64,000 nucleotides of DNA, taken from positions 636,217-700,216 of the forward strand of contig MU004240.1 in NCBI GenBank assembly GCA_010405405.1, in the 5' to 3' direction. Of the stretch, positions 45,125-58,370 are shown piece by piece; the first letter of the stretch is position 1, and each line of letters begins with the position of its first letter. The notes beneath the pieces were generated by a model. It did no database searches. It saw only the letters and a program-made list of their open reading frames with translations, and had not been told where the DNA came from. The DNA is from Microthyrium microscopicum (taxonomy: Eukaryota; Ascomycota; Dothideomycetes; Microthyriales; Microthyriaceae). Position numbers and translations under genes: made by a program.

Positions 45125-45863
45125 ATGCGTTACGCTGCTGCCATTTCCTTCTTCGCTAGCCTTGCTGCTGCCGCGACCACTACGACCACGGCTGCCGCTT
45201 CCGGCAGCACCATTTGTCCTGCTACGAAGTAAGACCAGTTCATACAAGTCAGAATCATTATGTTCCTTCAGTAGAACTGAAGGACTACATTGAGGACCAC
45301 AAATTTTAGTTGGCTACGGGTTTCAATAAGTTGCTAACTTTATCTCCTCACAGCATTGTCGATGCCTGCCTGTCAACCACCCAAGCCATACTTACATCTT
45401 GCGCAGCTAATGACTGGTCATGTATGTGCACAGCTCAGCAATCGGTTGTAACGTGAGTTTCTGCACGCCGGGTGTATATTATGCAACCATCGGTATTAGT
45501 CTTGTTTGAACATCCATTGACTTGCCAATCTAGCTGCTTCAACAACTGCCCTCAAGACGCGCGCGCCTCCTCAGCCAACAGCGAGCTCATTCAATGGTGT
45601 GCCGCTGCTAGCCAGTACGTTATATCATATATGGCAAAACCTGCCAAAATACATGAACAGGGCATCTCTAACATTTGACTAGGGTCGCTACCACTTCAAC
45701 CGCTGCCGTCTCTGGATCGTCTACCAAGGCCACTGCTGCCAGTGCTACCACCGGTACAGGAAGCTCTACCAGCAGCACTGCCGCTGTTAAGACTGGTGCT
45801 GCTGGTATCATCGCTCCAGGAAGCGGCATGCTCGCCATGGCCATTGGCGCTGCTCTTCTTTAA
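45125..45863 (+). CDS. Small secreted CFEM-like, probably GPI-anchored wall protein
   Basis: Likely cell-surface protein. Four exons: 45125-45228, 45354-45452, 45534-45614 and 45683-45863, giving 154 residues. A signal peptide (MRYAAAISFFASLAAAA) precedes an eight-cysteine domain. From the third cysteine on it fits the CFEM pattern: CAANDWSCMC, then eight residues, C-FNN-C, then 16 residues and the last C, with the conserved Asp two residues ahead of the CxC pair. The first spacing is C-x8-C instead of C-x3-C. A Ser/Thr/Ala-rich stalk and a hydrophobic C-terminus (GSGMLAMAIGAALL) suggest a GPI anchor. CFEM proteins serve haem uptake, adhesion or virulence; which applies here is unknown. Confidence 0.8.
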
Positions 45864-48800
45864 GCAATCGCTTTGCTTTACCATTCGACCAAAATTCGCG
45901 CAACGGAGTATACCAAATCAAACTGCGATTTCACAATCAAGCGAGTTTCTGAGATTTACACAAATGTAATTAGCTAATGAACAAAATTTTCAAAGAGCCT
46001 TCAAAATCCTTGGCTCAACATTCGTGGAGAGGTATATATATGCTGCGTACAAGTATAAATACCCTCTTCAGAGCTGAGCACTGAGCAACACATCCCGTAC
46101 TAGATACAGTCCAATGCCCGGAATGAGCTTCTCGATATCCTTCCTCCCCGTCTCTGCGGTACGTGCGTTTTCCACGTTTCCTGAAGAAATGGTTAAGCAA
46201 ACAAGGGTTTGCATGTCTCGCAGCAACGTCGACGCATGCGAGCAATAAAGTCTGAGAGACAGCGTAACCTGAAAACACCATCGTTTATCCTACCGGTATG
46301 GCAAAGATAGCTCAGTCGTCCGCGCGTTAAGACCAATTAGCCCAACCGTGGCCCTGGAGCCCGGTATGAGACGCTGGATATATTGCGGGTTCACATGCAC
46401 GGGCTTCTGGTATCATGTCCTCACCATGCTGGTCTCTATTGGGAAGAAGATGGGGACAGCCAGGAGACAAGTGAACGAGTTTGGCCGATGTATACTCTGG
46501 CTATACATTAAATTCGGTTGCACAAAATCGCGCAGACGAACCCGAACAGCACGCGGGTGTACGCATCCCTGTGAAGATATGGTCCTCGGTAAGGGTCGTC
46601 TGGTTCAGTCACGGACGTCGTAGTTCCGTTTAACGTCACTCTGAAGAGCCTAGACGATGATTTTTAAATTAAGGGCAGGTCCCATCTCGGCTTGACTACC
46701 CTGGGTGGTCAAAGTGAAAGGGCCCCGCAGTATTTTGGAATTTCCACTGGTTCGAGGCTACGCTACAAAGTATTTGTTGCAAGGGTGAGAGTATGTTTGG
46801 CAGGCAATATAGTACGAGCGGTTCGTTGTAACCCTTCAAAAGCTTGAGTGCAGATGCTTACTGGTATATCGTTCCCAGAACCACGATGTAGCTTCCAAGT
46901 GCCGCGGCGTGCAGAGTTTTATCCAGGATATTGAGTGATAGACATTACAGAGGAGTACAGTCTTCCATAGATGGTGCCCCCTGGGCTGATTTAGTTACGC
47001 TTTGGGCATTCCATCCGAGCATCTGGGGAAAGCACCGACTCGGCGGATGGGTGTTTATGGGCATATTGAATAACTGGAAGAATGCTTTGCGTTCGCTTGT
47101 CACATGGATTCTGGCACGAGTTGCTGTGATGGTGACAGTCGCAAGGGACTCACCACACCCGCACAAGCTATCCAGAAGTAATTGGATGAGGGCCTGGCAG
47201 CAGAAGTGATCAGGGCTCCTGGAAGATGTATCTGATGACCAAGAAAGGAAACACTGCCCACAGATATGGTCATGATCGTTGACAGAGAAGATGGTTGAAT
47301 TTCAACGGTAATAATTACTTTGTGGGCACTGTTTGACAGATGGTTGACAGCGGATGGATGGAGATCAATTGATAGATGCCAAGTAAACTCATAAATAGCA
47401 GACGTGGCGATAGATGAGAAAGGCTGGGCATGTACTGTAGACCACTCAGCCAACTACTGGAGTAGAATACATGTCGATTGAATACGCCATATGGTGTGGG
47501 GTGCATAAAGCATGCAGCACGATAGTGGATTGATGAATGTATGATCTGATCCATCCAGCAGGAGCCGGGGCGGTTTTGATATTGACACTAGCTGAGGTAC
47601 CTCGTGGTACTGATACTGCTCTCCCCACACAGGAACATGGCGTGGCGCGAACATCCTACTTCTCGACTACTCGGGCCCGGTTCCTATAATCCGCTGTGGT
47701 GGGACACTGATATCGTATCTGGGGTCGCGCGTGTGCAAGTACGTGTGGGGCTTGTTCCACCCAAACCAGAACGTCAACTGGTACAGTGGGCACCGTCAGG
47801 CTTAGAGTCGTAACAACTTACGGGCCGAATCCTACCAAGTCGACCTGCAATCCTGAATTTCTAATAATGCCTTTTGGGTCCAAACTCAAAGTCTAAAAGA
47901 ACCAGAAACTTACATCTACCTCAAGCAGGGTCCTCCAACTGCTCTCGGCCACAGTACGTCCGCGCATTGCCGCTCCATTTGGCCGTGACAAGTTCCCCCA
48001 TACCCTACAAGGGAAAAATCAAATATGCAAGAGCGCGTGTGCCATATTTACAGCTCTTTCGTCTTGCTACCTGCCGCCGTCGCCTTTAGCCCTGTCTGCT
48101 ATAGCTAACCTCTACGATATGCTTCTGAGATCACTTACTGCGGCCCGCATACCCAGCTTGTCCATTGGCTTGAGGTCCGCCCATGCATGCCCAGCCCAAT
48201 ATCGAGTCCCATTTTGTCGCCTGCATCTTGCCCGTTTTTCCAATTGCTCCCAGACAGGGCCATCTATGCTGATCCAGCACTCTATGACTACTCTTCGGCC
48301 CTACTAGCTGGCTTGGGTTTGGTGCTGCTCCTCTTCCCTGCTCTCCGCTTTGCAAAAGCCCAGACAGATCGCCACCATCATCGTGGCCGATGAGCTGCGT
48401 TGGGCGTGTGCTCCTAACATTCCCTTTGTGCAATGCGGAGGTCATGTCACCGGATCCTGGTTGAAGAACTGACCAAGCTCGTCCTGGCCTCTCTCGTCAG
48501 TCCCGGCCGACGGGACTATTCAGTTGTAGCAGTTCCCATCGACCACTACTCTTTCCCTTCTCCATAAATCCAATTTGTGCGCTTTGGCCTCGGCGAACTG
48601 CTCGTGCCCAGGTTCATTCATCTCCCATCTGTTCCAAAAGTATACTTTTCTTCCTTAGCTTTGTTTGTGAATTACTCTCCACCTCATCATCGTCGACGCC
48701 TATGACACGAAGTCCTTTGCGAACGCCATTACCGTGACCGATATCTGATAGTCGCAATTCTTCTTGATATGACGCTCGATACCACTGGACTCGAACATCG

Positions 48801-48905
48801 CCACATCACGTCCGCTCGCTGTTAAATCTAGCTGTTGCTGCTGTTGAGCACATCCAGAACCAATGGGTTGCCAACCGCCGTCCAAATCGCTAGACATTGA
48901 TTATC
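45864..48905. other. Three-kilobase gene-poor region
   Basis: No open frame here has family motifs, splice logic or fungal codon bias. I found no terminal repeats or transposase remnants by eye. The end includes the upstream region of the rhodopsin/MFS gene, with CT-rich stretches from about 48480 to 48680. Confidence 0.45.
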
Positions 48906-51746
48906 ATGGCTGATAATCTGACACCCTATGTGATGTCCGTGGCTCAGCCTATGACTGGCGAGTCTCGAGGGCCAATAGTTCTGGTGGTGACGGCGGTGAT
49001 ACTTATATTGTCGACACTTTTCGTCCTCTTACGACTGATATCGAAATTCGGTGTTGTGCGGAGGGTGGCATGGGATGACTATTTCATGATACTAGCCTGG
49101 GTGAGTTTGTTGTACGTGTGATGTACTCTGTCAACATTACTGACGCAAATGCAGTTCTTGGCTTTTGGATTATCATTCGCAATATGTTATGGTACACGAG
49201 TAGGACTGGGTATGCATGAGAATACTGTACCTCAGGAATGGCAGAGTGCTCTGAAAAAATCAGAATTCGCATTTTCGGTCTTATACGTACGTTGTCGATT
49301 CAAACTAAACATCTATTCAAACGAAACTTACTCTATCCAGAATCCTGCTCTCATGGCGACCAAAACTTCGATTCTTACTTTCTACCTCTCATTATCTCAC
49401 GGCAACAAATTCTTTCGATATTCCACCTTTGCAACGCTTGCAGTTGTTAACATTGCTGGGATCGCGTTGACGTTTCTCAATATTTTTCAATGTCGACCGA
49501 TGACCGCAATATTCAAGACTCCAGTGCCGGCAACTGCTCGTTGCACTGATATTGTTACACTCTATCTATCATCGGCACCCGCTAATATCATTACGGATCT
49601 AGCAATCTTGTTTCTACCGATGCCGATATTGACTGCTATGCGCCTACCCCGAAAGCAGAAAACAATTTTGGTAATCACCTTCGGCTTTGGCTTTTTCGTG
49701 GCCGTGGTCGACGTAATCCGGATCATATACCTCCAGGATGCATCTCTCAATCGCCTCGAGGAACTCACTAGATCTAATGGAGCCACATCTACTCTGGACC
49801 AAAGAGACCAGACTGACGTGTCTTGGTACGCATCGCTCTCTTTCATGTGGTCAGCAATAGAAGTCAATGTCGGGATAATGTGCGCAAACGTCCCAGGCTT
49901 GAAACCTTTAGTTTCTCGCTTCATGCCATATATTCTTCGCGACAAGGGAGATCAAAGCATGTCTGCCAATGGCCCCGAAAAGATTACCTCACTAGATCGA
50001 GCACATCAAAGGCTAGGCTCTGATGCTACACCTGCCGCTCCAGCAGCGCAGGAGTCAGAGGCTCAATTTGGCTCAGCGCAAGAGCGGCCTTATAACGATA
50101 TGATTGATATGATGGACTTTCTGACAACTCCGGACATGGCTGAATTACCATCCAACTTGAGACGACCACCCACCGCAGTCCCAACGGAACGAGCACCTAG
50201 CAGAGGCCCGCAGACGTTTTTCGACTTCGTGGTGGTGGAGCAAAAGAAGAGCATGGTCAAACTAACCAATCGAGAATCTCTATTTCCAATTGCAATGGTC
50301 ACGGTTCTATTCTTTCTCTGGGGTGTTGCCTACGGCTTTCTGGACACACTAAATGCTCGATTTCAGTCGATCGCTCATATGACTCAGGCCCAAAGTGTTG
50401 GTATTCATAGCGCATACTTCGGTGCTTATTCCGTGGGGACGCTTACCGTTGGTCGTTTGATATTGAAGCATTTCGGGTTCAAAGCATGCTATGTAGCTGG
50501 TCTTTGTTTGTATGGTTGTGGGACTCTGGTTTTCTGGCCATCTGCCGTCCTGAGTTCTTTTCCGGCTTTTCTCATCTCCAATTTCATGGTCGGCATGGGA
50601 CTGTCCCTTCTTGAAATAGCGGCAAATCCTTTTGTCGCGCTCTGTGGACCACAAGAATGGATGGAACTAAGACTTAATCTTTCCCAAGGCATCCAAGCGA
50701 TTGGCACCGTCTTCTCTCCTCTTCTGGCCTCCAAAGTTCTATTCAAAGAAACCACAAGCGCTCCAAGTCTAATCGATGTTCAATGGACATATCTCGGAAT
50801 CGCGCTATTCACAATCGTCCTAGCAGTAGCATACTTCTACCTCCCTCTTCCCGAAGCTACCGACGACGAACTCGAAGAAGCCGCCGAACATCCTGATCTT
50901 CTCAATCTCACCGAAATCCGCGGCACCCGTCTAGTCCTAATCACCTTAATAATGGGCTGCATATGCATGTTCTGCTATGTCGGTGCTCAAGAAGCAATCT
51001 CTACCACGTTCCCCCAATACATCAAGCTGCAACTGAAAAGCCGCGGCGAACTCCTCATCGACGTTGGAAGCACCGAATTCCTCGCCATTGGCCACAGCAC
51101 CTTTGCCGCCGGTCGCTTCCTCGCCGCCTTTTTAAACCTCTTCATCAAACCTCGCATCCTCCTCCTCATCTTCTTCCTAGGCGCAGTCATTACCAGCGCC
51201 CTTGCTATGCGCCTCGACTCTAATGCGACCGAGGCCGTAGTCCTTCTTCTCTATTTCTTCGAAGGTCCCATCTTCGCCTTCATCTACGGCATGAGTCTGC
51301 GTGGCCTTGGACGTCACACCAAGGACGGCGCAGCTCTCATTACTGCCAGCATATCTGGCGGCGGTGTGTTCCCACCAATTCTATATGGTGTGGCAGGTGG
51401 TAATCCGGCGTACTTCCAAGGCGCTTACCGCGTCATCGTGGCAGCCTTTGCCATCGGCATGCTATTCCCACTGTACCTCAACTTCTTCCCACTGGCCCGC
51501 CGAATCGCCGACCCAGTCCGCAAGTCCAACGGACTACCGCGCCATGACCGCACGTCCACGCAGCCGCCAGCATTTGGCCGAATGAGCAACAGCTCCGGAC
51601 GACCATCGTCGAATCTCGAAGTCCTCGATGGGTCAAAGATGGCAGTCCCGATGCTGAGTATGCCAAAACCACCCGTACTACGAACAGGCTCAGAGACGAC
51701 ATCAACAAGCCAACGCGCAGTCTCACGACCAGTCTCACCACTATAA
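48906..51746 (+). CDS. Fusion of a rhodopsin-like seven-helix domain with an MFS (FucP-type) transporter
   Basis: One continuous reading frame joins two membrane modules. Exons: 48906-49100, 49155-49286 and 49341-51746, giving 910 residues. Residues 1-295 are the fungal rhodopsin-like fold: VAWDDYFMILAW, VGLGMHENTVP, LNIFQCRPM, ILFLPMPIL and WSAIEVNVGIMCANVPGLKP. A hydrophilic linker at about 300-415 includes DMIDMMDFLTTPDMAELP. Residues 420-820 form an MFS transporter resembling L-fucose/glucose-galactose permeases: PIAMVTVLFFLWGVAYGFLDTLN, here in parts, HSAYFGAYSVG, GMGLSLLEIAANPFVALCGP, RLNLSQGIQAIGTVFSPLLA, YVGAQEAI and GHSTFAAGRFLAAFLN. The tail is polar. The second intron is 54 bases, stop-free and in frame. 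No stop or splice pair separates the halves: exon 3 spans both. Confidence 0.9.
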
Positions 51747-52503
51747 AACCAAAACCAAACACCTATACCCACAAAACCAACTTCTCGAAACGAGCAGCAC
51801 GACGAGACGACCATTTCATTATTCACTCCTAACCCACCACTGTACTTTTCCTTAATGTCTGATACCATCTCACCATATTTCCTATCCATCTCATTAACGA
51901 CACCGGACGGTTGGTAAAGTCCATATAGTACCATATTCTTGCGCATATACCCCTCGGTCATTGTGTTTTTTTCGGCTGCGATTTCCCTTCTTATTAGCAT
52001 CTTGCGTTAGCTGATCAGAGAGCGAGAAAAAAAACTGTCGACGAGCGATTGCAATCTTTGAGATATTCGCACGCTTCTACGCAACAGCGATTTGCGTTTG
52101 CAGCGATTCAAGAAGGCTTAGTGCTTATACTTATTATTTTATGTATCCAGAGATACGCAAGCCTGTAGCGGCTAGACCGGTATATAATGGGCACCGCGTC
52201 GACATAGCATAGTAAAAGTACTGTAATATAAAAAGTTCACAATCACAAGTCTACTTGAGTAAAGTGGCACAGTGATGTATGATACGACACAAAGATATGT
52301 ATGAGTAATAAACTCAAATGCTAGTATTTTTCATTTCGACATGAGCTCCTACGGTCAAGGGGTATTGCGATAAGTTGTATGACTCCGTACCACCCCTAAG
52401 CGTTCATTATACATCCAGCAGGCATGAATGCTAAAGCTTGTCACAATAGCAAAATGCAAAAAATATGTGCACATAAGCAGAGAAAAGAACACCCCAACAA
52501 CAG
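51747..52503. other. Convergent intergenic region
   Basis: The 3' ends of the fusion gene and the gelsolin gene face each other. AT-rich, nothing else seen. Confidence 0.5.
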
Positions 52504-55500
52504 CTATCGCTGAACGGCAGCCAAAGCAGCCGCTAGTCCCACAACGCGCAAGCTTCCACCTCTCTTGAGCGGCTTTCCGGTATTACCTGATGTTTCCGGC
52601 TGAGGACTGGTTACGGGCTTTGGTGGGTCGCTCCAGCGTCGGAAGACAGCTTTCATATCTCGAGGAGCACCTTCGAGGACTACCGTTGAGACAGGCACAA
52701 ACGGTCGGTCTTCTACTGATGCGGCGAGAATGCCATAGTCCTGAGCAAACAGCAGAGCGGTAGCAAAGGCATGATGCTGGGTGTGCGATTGAGGAGACAA
52801 TACGCTTATATGACGTTAGAAAGCAACAGCAAAGGTTCGTTAGTGGAAGACTTACATGTAGACCTCAAAGAACGCATCAAGCACCCAAACACCCTCACCA
52901 GAGATGTCTTCTCTTGAAAATGGCACAACCTCTTCGACATCGCAGGTGAATTCGCCAGCGGGACTCCTCGGTGTCGTGGGAGTGGAAAGTAGCGAAATAG
53001 ACTTGATATCCTTCTCAGCACGTGGACTTGGTAACGATAGGGAAGCGTTCGGAGTAGAAGGCGAGGCAGGCAGGGGAAGAAGGCTGGCTGCGCTCGCCGC
53101 CCAACCGCCTAAGAAGTAGCTCACCTGGAAAGCGCTGCCTTTGCGCGCGGGTCGTTGCGTCACCTTGAAAAGGCGCGACCGATATTTATCGCCAATCGAA
53201 GGCTTGAGTCGCCAGTGCGTGGCAGATGGCGGTATGCCGGGCATCTTTGACTTGTTGTTGGCTGATGGGAAGATCTTGAGGAACTTTTCGGGTTCTTGCC
53301 CGTCGGCGATTTCTTCAACGTCAGGAGTGGCGCCAATGTCCATGGCTATGAGACGAGCACAGCCGACTTCGTCTGCTGAAGACCCTGATCCGCGCCAGAG
53401 ATAAAGTTTGGAGTTGCCTGAGCACACTAGATATGAAAACCCGGAGCAGAAAGATGTTCGAGCAAAGTCGACTTCATCAAAGGCTACATGCCCTAGATGA
53501 CGACGACCACAGAGAACAAAGTCTGCAGGAAGGCCTGTAGGTGTTGTCTTAGACCGTGATCCCCTGAAAGTGATGACGATGCCACCAAGCGCCTGGAAGA
53601 AGTAAGGATGCTCTTTCCCTTGTTTCACAACAAGAAGTTTTCCTGAGTTGGCTTTGGAAATGTTTCGAGCAAAGAATTGGGCATCTTCTGCAGCTGCTGG
53701 AGATACACTGGATCCGATCCAAAGATATACTTCTGTAATCTTTGACCCTTTGCTGTTTTTGAATATGTGTACACAGACATACATGTGATCCTCAAATAGA
53801 ATATGGTCCTGGCCACCAGGCATTGGTAATAGCTTTCCATCATTGCCCATTTGCTGAGTTTGAGCTTTGATAGTCTCAATCTTGTCCGCCGAAAGTGGGC
53901 TAGCTTCTATGACTTTCAGCACGTCAATCTCAGCACCTCCAGTTATTCGGGGTTGGTCATCGAAGACTTCCGAAAATAATCTAGCAGCGTCTGTAGTGTG
54001 CGGAATAGGTGATTCGAGTGGCGGTGGAACAGTTATAGTCATTGAAGCAGGCCGAGATGACTTTCCAGTTTTAGTTGGAATGGCTGGGGAATTGGGCCTT
54101 TCAATTGGCGATGGTTTGGCAACTGGCACAGCTTTTGCGGTGATATTTGGTGGTTCTTTGATCTGAGGTGGTTTCGTTCTTACTGCGATCGAAGCAGTCG
54201 TTGATTTCTGGGGAGTGATCCTCTCTTGAGCCTTCGCCGCAACCTCAACAGCAGCCACATTTGCAAGGCCTAAGCCCACTGGTTTACTTTGTTTTTGTGG
54301 GGTGGAGGATTCCCGCGGAGCTGTTAAAGTAGCTGCTTTTTGTTCATCCGCCCATGTTGGCAATTTGACAGGGGATCTTGGACGAACGGGTGAAGACGCT
54401 CTGGAGTTGTCTGCCTTACTAGCGAATTTTGAGGCAGCATCTCGAACTGATATGTTGGACTCTCTGACAGGAGATTTAGAAGGACTATCCGGTCGAGATG
54501 GACTCTTTTTAAAATTGAGCGGCGCCACTTTGGGCTCGGGCATTTCCGAGCCTGCAGGCAGCCCAAAATCAAAAGAACCCAGGACTGCAGATTCGCGAAC
54601 AGGAGGACTCTGCGCCGATGGTTGTAGAGTTTTTGCGAGCTCCGGTGACTTTTTAGGTGCATCTGGCTTTGATTTAGGCGTTGAAGCACTGTCGAACCCA
54701 GATTTCCGAGGTGTACCAGCAGGCTTTTCTGTCTCAGCCTTTTTGATATCAAGAGCTGATGGCTTTTTGACCAGAGATGGCAGAGGTCTAGCACCAGCCA
54801 TAGTTTCAAATTTCTGAGCGAACTTGGACGGTGCTGTATTCGATGGTGTTGACTCGGCTCCAGGCGATGCTTCATTTTCTAACGCAGGAGCTACTAAAGG
54901 CGCATCTGAAGAAGTCGCTGTCGTCCTTGGTGCTCGTCGTTTTGGACCCCGAGCTCGACCCTTTGTCATGTGCGTGAGTTCTGGAGTATCTTTCAGCGGC
55001 TCATCGGAAGCTCTAGGCGCGCCATTGCTGCGATCTGATGCGCCAGGTGCAGAAGCCATTGGAGGTGGTCCTCGAGCAAGCATCCCAGCGAGTGCAGGAT
55101 TGAATCTATTTGCCAGTTTCGCTCCTATGGCTGGACCTTTTGCTGAAGTCCTGACTGGTGAATCAGCGGCCTTTACGGGCGCAACAGCCGGTGAATTAGA
55201 AGCTAGGGTCTTTGTCTGGTTCCAGGACTTGGCTGCAGATGATTCTTCTGTACTTCTTGAATTTGAAATTGTGCCTACATCAGGACTCTTCTGACTTATA
55301 AGAGGCGGACTTGTCACTCTAGGTGAAGCAAGGGGTTTTGTCGATGGGCTGTCTGTTCTCTGGGGTGCAGTTGGCTTTGTCTTGAAGGCCTGCTGTCGGG
55401 CCAATGCCTCTGGAATGGCGTTGACTTTGAGAGGCTCTTTTGACACCTCATTCGGGCTGGTCGAACGGCTCAAAGCTTGTCTTGCAACCAATGCTTCAGG

Positions 55501-57581
55501 AGATGCTAAATCTTTTGGTTTATCCGGCTTCTTAGGCTCTGGAGTAGAAGTTGCAGCCTTTTCCTTCATTTCTTGTTTCCTCTTAATGAGACTCTCCTTG
55601 AGTTCGTCTACTCGCTCTCTTTTGGCCGGACCACCAGTAATATTCAAGCCAGCCTTGCCCCGAAGGATGTTGTCCTTAAGAACATCCTGGGCCACAAACT
55701 TCTCGGTTTGAGTGCGTCGCAGTTTACCAAAAACATTCTTGAACTCTGGCTCATTATTGTTATCTTGGTCTTTGGGCGCGACTCGAGGCTTAAGATTGGC
55801 ACGGAAATCATGTTTGCCAGGTACGATAGGTTTGGTATCGGTCTTAGGAAGAGGCGAAGAAGGGAGTGTCGGGGACTTTCGCAGTGGTAATATACGTTCG
55901 GGCTCGGAAGGTGAAGCAAGTGAAGGCTTTGGGGAGGGTTCGGGGGCGGAAATCGAAGGTTTTAGGATTGGCGGAGAGATCGCGGCTCTAGGTTCGGGGG
56001 AAGAAGGTTTACTGAGAGGCATGTCTTGCGACAATTTTGGGGGATTGTCAATTGAAGCGCTCATGCGCTGCTGCTTCGCTTTCGCAAGATCTGACATCCA
56101 AGAAGGTTGAGCAGGCGGTGGAGCAGGCTTGGCCTTTTCCTCTGTTTTTGTGATTTTTGATTCAAGCCAGCTGGATTTTGTTGGACTCCATCGTTTGGAT
56201 GGACTACTAGGAGGAGAGGAGAAATCGGGGTTTCGTTCATTTCCCGTCTCAGAATTTTTGAGTGAGACCATAGACTTGGAACGACTGTGCAATGAAGGAG
56301 TGGTGCGGCCCGCGACATCCTTGTCATCATCAGTGTTTTGGCTGACGGTTTGGATGGTATGATTGCTTTGGGCAGTAGATGGCTCGAGCGAGTTTTCACG
56401 AGTGAGACTGGAGGGCCTTGCATCTAGACGCGAAATTGTGTTCGTAGGCGATATAAAATCGCTCCGACTACCGCGATTACTTGCAGATGATCCAGCACGC
56501 TGTAAACTTGGACTCGAAGTTGCGCTCCATCGTTTGGTGATGCTATCTGAGCGTTTCATCATCGCGCTTTGCACAAAACCACCCATTCCCTTGGTAGGAG
56601 AAGCTCTTCCGGAGTTTATTGGTGTCGTAGTGTCGTCACTAGTTGGAGTAAGCTTTGGAGCATCATATATTGAGGATGCTCGCAAGTTAGGAGTTCCCAT
56701 ATCAGATATAGAGGTAGTAACAGAATGACGATTGCTCCAAGCTGCGCTTCCACGAATCGAGCCCGCTCGTGATGGTGAAACTGATCGAAAGCTGTCTGGT
56801 GGTGGACTCATAGTACCCTCGGAGGCAATTGGCCCGCTTTTGACGTCTTTTGCCATTCCAGCAAGCGCGAATTGGTTCTGTGCTGGACTCTCTGGTCGGT
56901 CTTCGCGCGATTTCCTATATGCGGCAGATCCAACACCTCGATCAGCAGTTTGCTTGAACCACGAAGGGTCTTTCGCTCCTAACGACTCGGATATCTTAGT
57001 TCGCGAAGGTTCATCATCGGTAGTCTTGGTCGGGGATTCGGCACGCGGCTTTGGGGATTGAGCGCGATTGTTCTCAGCGGCGACTTGGGATAGTGGACGG
57101 CGACGTTGCTGCCACGAGAGCGTACCGGAGCGAGCAAGGCCAGTGGGAGATTCGGGTGGGTTTGACATTCTTGTTCTATCTGGGCTGGGACTCTTGGTGG
57201 ATTGTGAGGGTATATGTTTGGGTGGTGGGGAGGTGGAAATTGATTTTGATGCTGTGGAAGGAGCAACTGGTAGCACGGAGTCTAAAGCGGCAGGAGCAGT
57301 GGATAGCGACCTAGCAACGTCTTGAAGCGGAAGGCGGTGTTAGAAAGAGTCTCAACTTCAAAGAAACAATCATGGTGATGCAGCAATTGAGTTGCTTGAG
57401 TTCAATGTTGCTTACCGGCCCTGCGCTGCCGTCGTTGCTCGCGGCTCTGCAAAATGTCCTTCTCGAGGTTGGCTGCTCTAGCGCGATCCTCTCGGTCCCT
57501 CTCTTGGGTCATTTCTGCTACACGCTTGAGAAAGGACTCGGGAGACACGTCGTCTTCAGCGGATGAAGTGGGCGGAGACAT
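52504..57581 (-). CDS. Giant DUF4045/gelsolin-repeat actin-binding protein
   Basis: A 1643-residue protein. Exons: 57581-57416, 57320-52856 and 52804-52504. The N-terminus (SPESFLKRVAEMTQERDRED) is a charged coil. About 1,100 residues follow that are rich in Ser, Pro, Lys and Thr and read as disordered, with the fungal DUF4045 character (NPPESPTGLARSGTLSWQQR, DPSWFKQTADRG). Gelsolin-like repeats fill about 1160-1600: DHILFEDHMYVCVHIF, ITEVYLWIGSSVSPAAAEDAQ, here in parts, KEHPYFFQALGGIVITFRG, KLYLWRGSGSSADEVGCARL and GVWVLDAFFEVYIVLSP. Reading past the last donor would end at 52852, whereas splicing completes the final gelsolin strand and adds 100 residues (HAFATALLFAQDYGILAASV). It probably organises actin at tips or septa, which is inference. 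Confidence 0.88.
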
Positions 57582-58370
57582 GGCGCAGGCAAAAACCAGT
57601 TTGCCAACAACAGGTCAACAGCAAGATTCGGGTTTCGTGTGAATCACCCCTGTCCTAGGCGTGATGCTGGTAACAATGGCTGAAGAGAAAGGCTCTCCGC
57701 ATACCACCCGCCAGAGTGTTCCAGCTTTCCTATGATCGATCAATCGAGTAAGCGGTGGAATAAATGGAATCAAATATCAAAAGACAGACAAGAAACAAAC
57801 TAAACTTTGAAGAGAGACAGAGTTTAAGATAGAGACTAGACTCTAGCACATTCCCTTTGTCGATTTGCTGCAAGTCACCCCTGCATCATCAAAGCACAAA
57901 ACACGCGACAATCCATCGCACTTGGCTTTTAGCGCGCTTCAATGTTTACCCTCCAAGCCTCCACCGCAAAAAAAGTCTAAATCCATCACCGGATCATCTT
58001 GATATGATCAAATTGTTTCGTTCTACTCTTGAACTGCGCGGCCTATTGATTCTGAAAAGGTGTCATACAACTTCCGTCGATATCTTGAAATTCAAGCAAT
58101 CTTGAACCCTTTATCCATGCTCAAGCTCTCTTCCTTGTTTCTCTTCATCACTATTGGTTGAAACCAGTCTACCAGCAAGGAGTCAAGGTTCAATTCAATA
58201 TCAATACTCGGATATTGTACCGGTCAGTCACCGCTGCTGGCAATGCTGACAGGCATAATCGATTCCTCAGCAAGGCAAAGTCCCAAATCATAGACAAGTT
58301 AAATTATCTATGATCTAGTATCGCGCAATTGGCAGTATGAAAGATGGAGTGATCAAGTTGATTCAAAATA
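57582..58370. other. Intergenic region upstream of the gelsolin gene
   Basis: No supportable gene. It contains the gelsolin gene promoter and the 3' end of the next minus-strand dehydrogenase. Confidence 0.5.

Noticed and set aside
46290-46370. tRNA-like text (GATAGCTCAGTCG) in the gene-poor region
   Set aside because: The B-box, acceptor pairing and anticodon arm could not be found at proper spacing.
54302-55294. Long open frames antisense to the gelsolin-domain gene
   Set aside because: They mirror the Ser/Pro/Lys-rich low-complexity coding of the real gene, have no motifs or splice logic, and share the typical codon-shadow composition.
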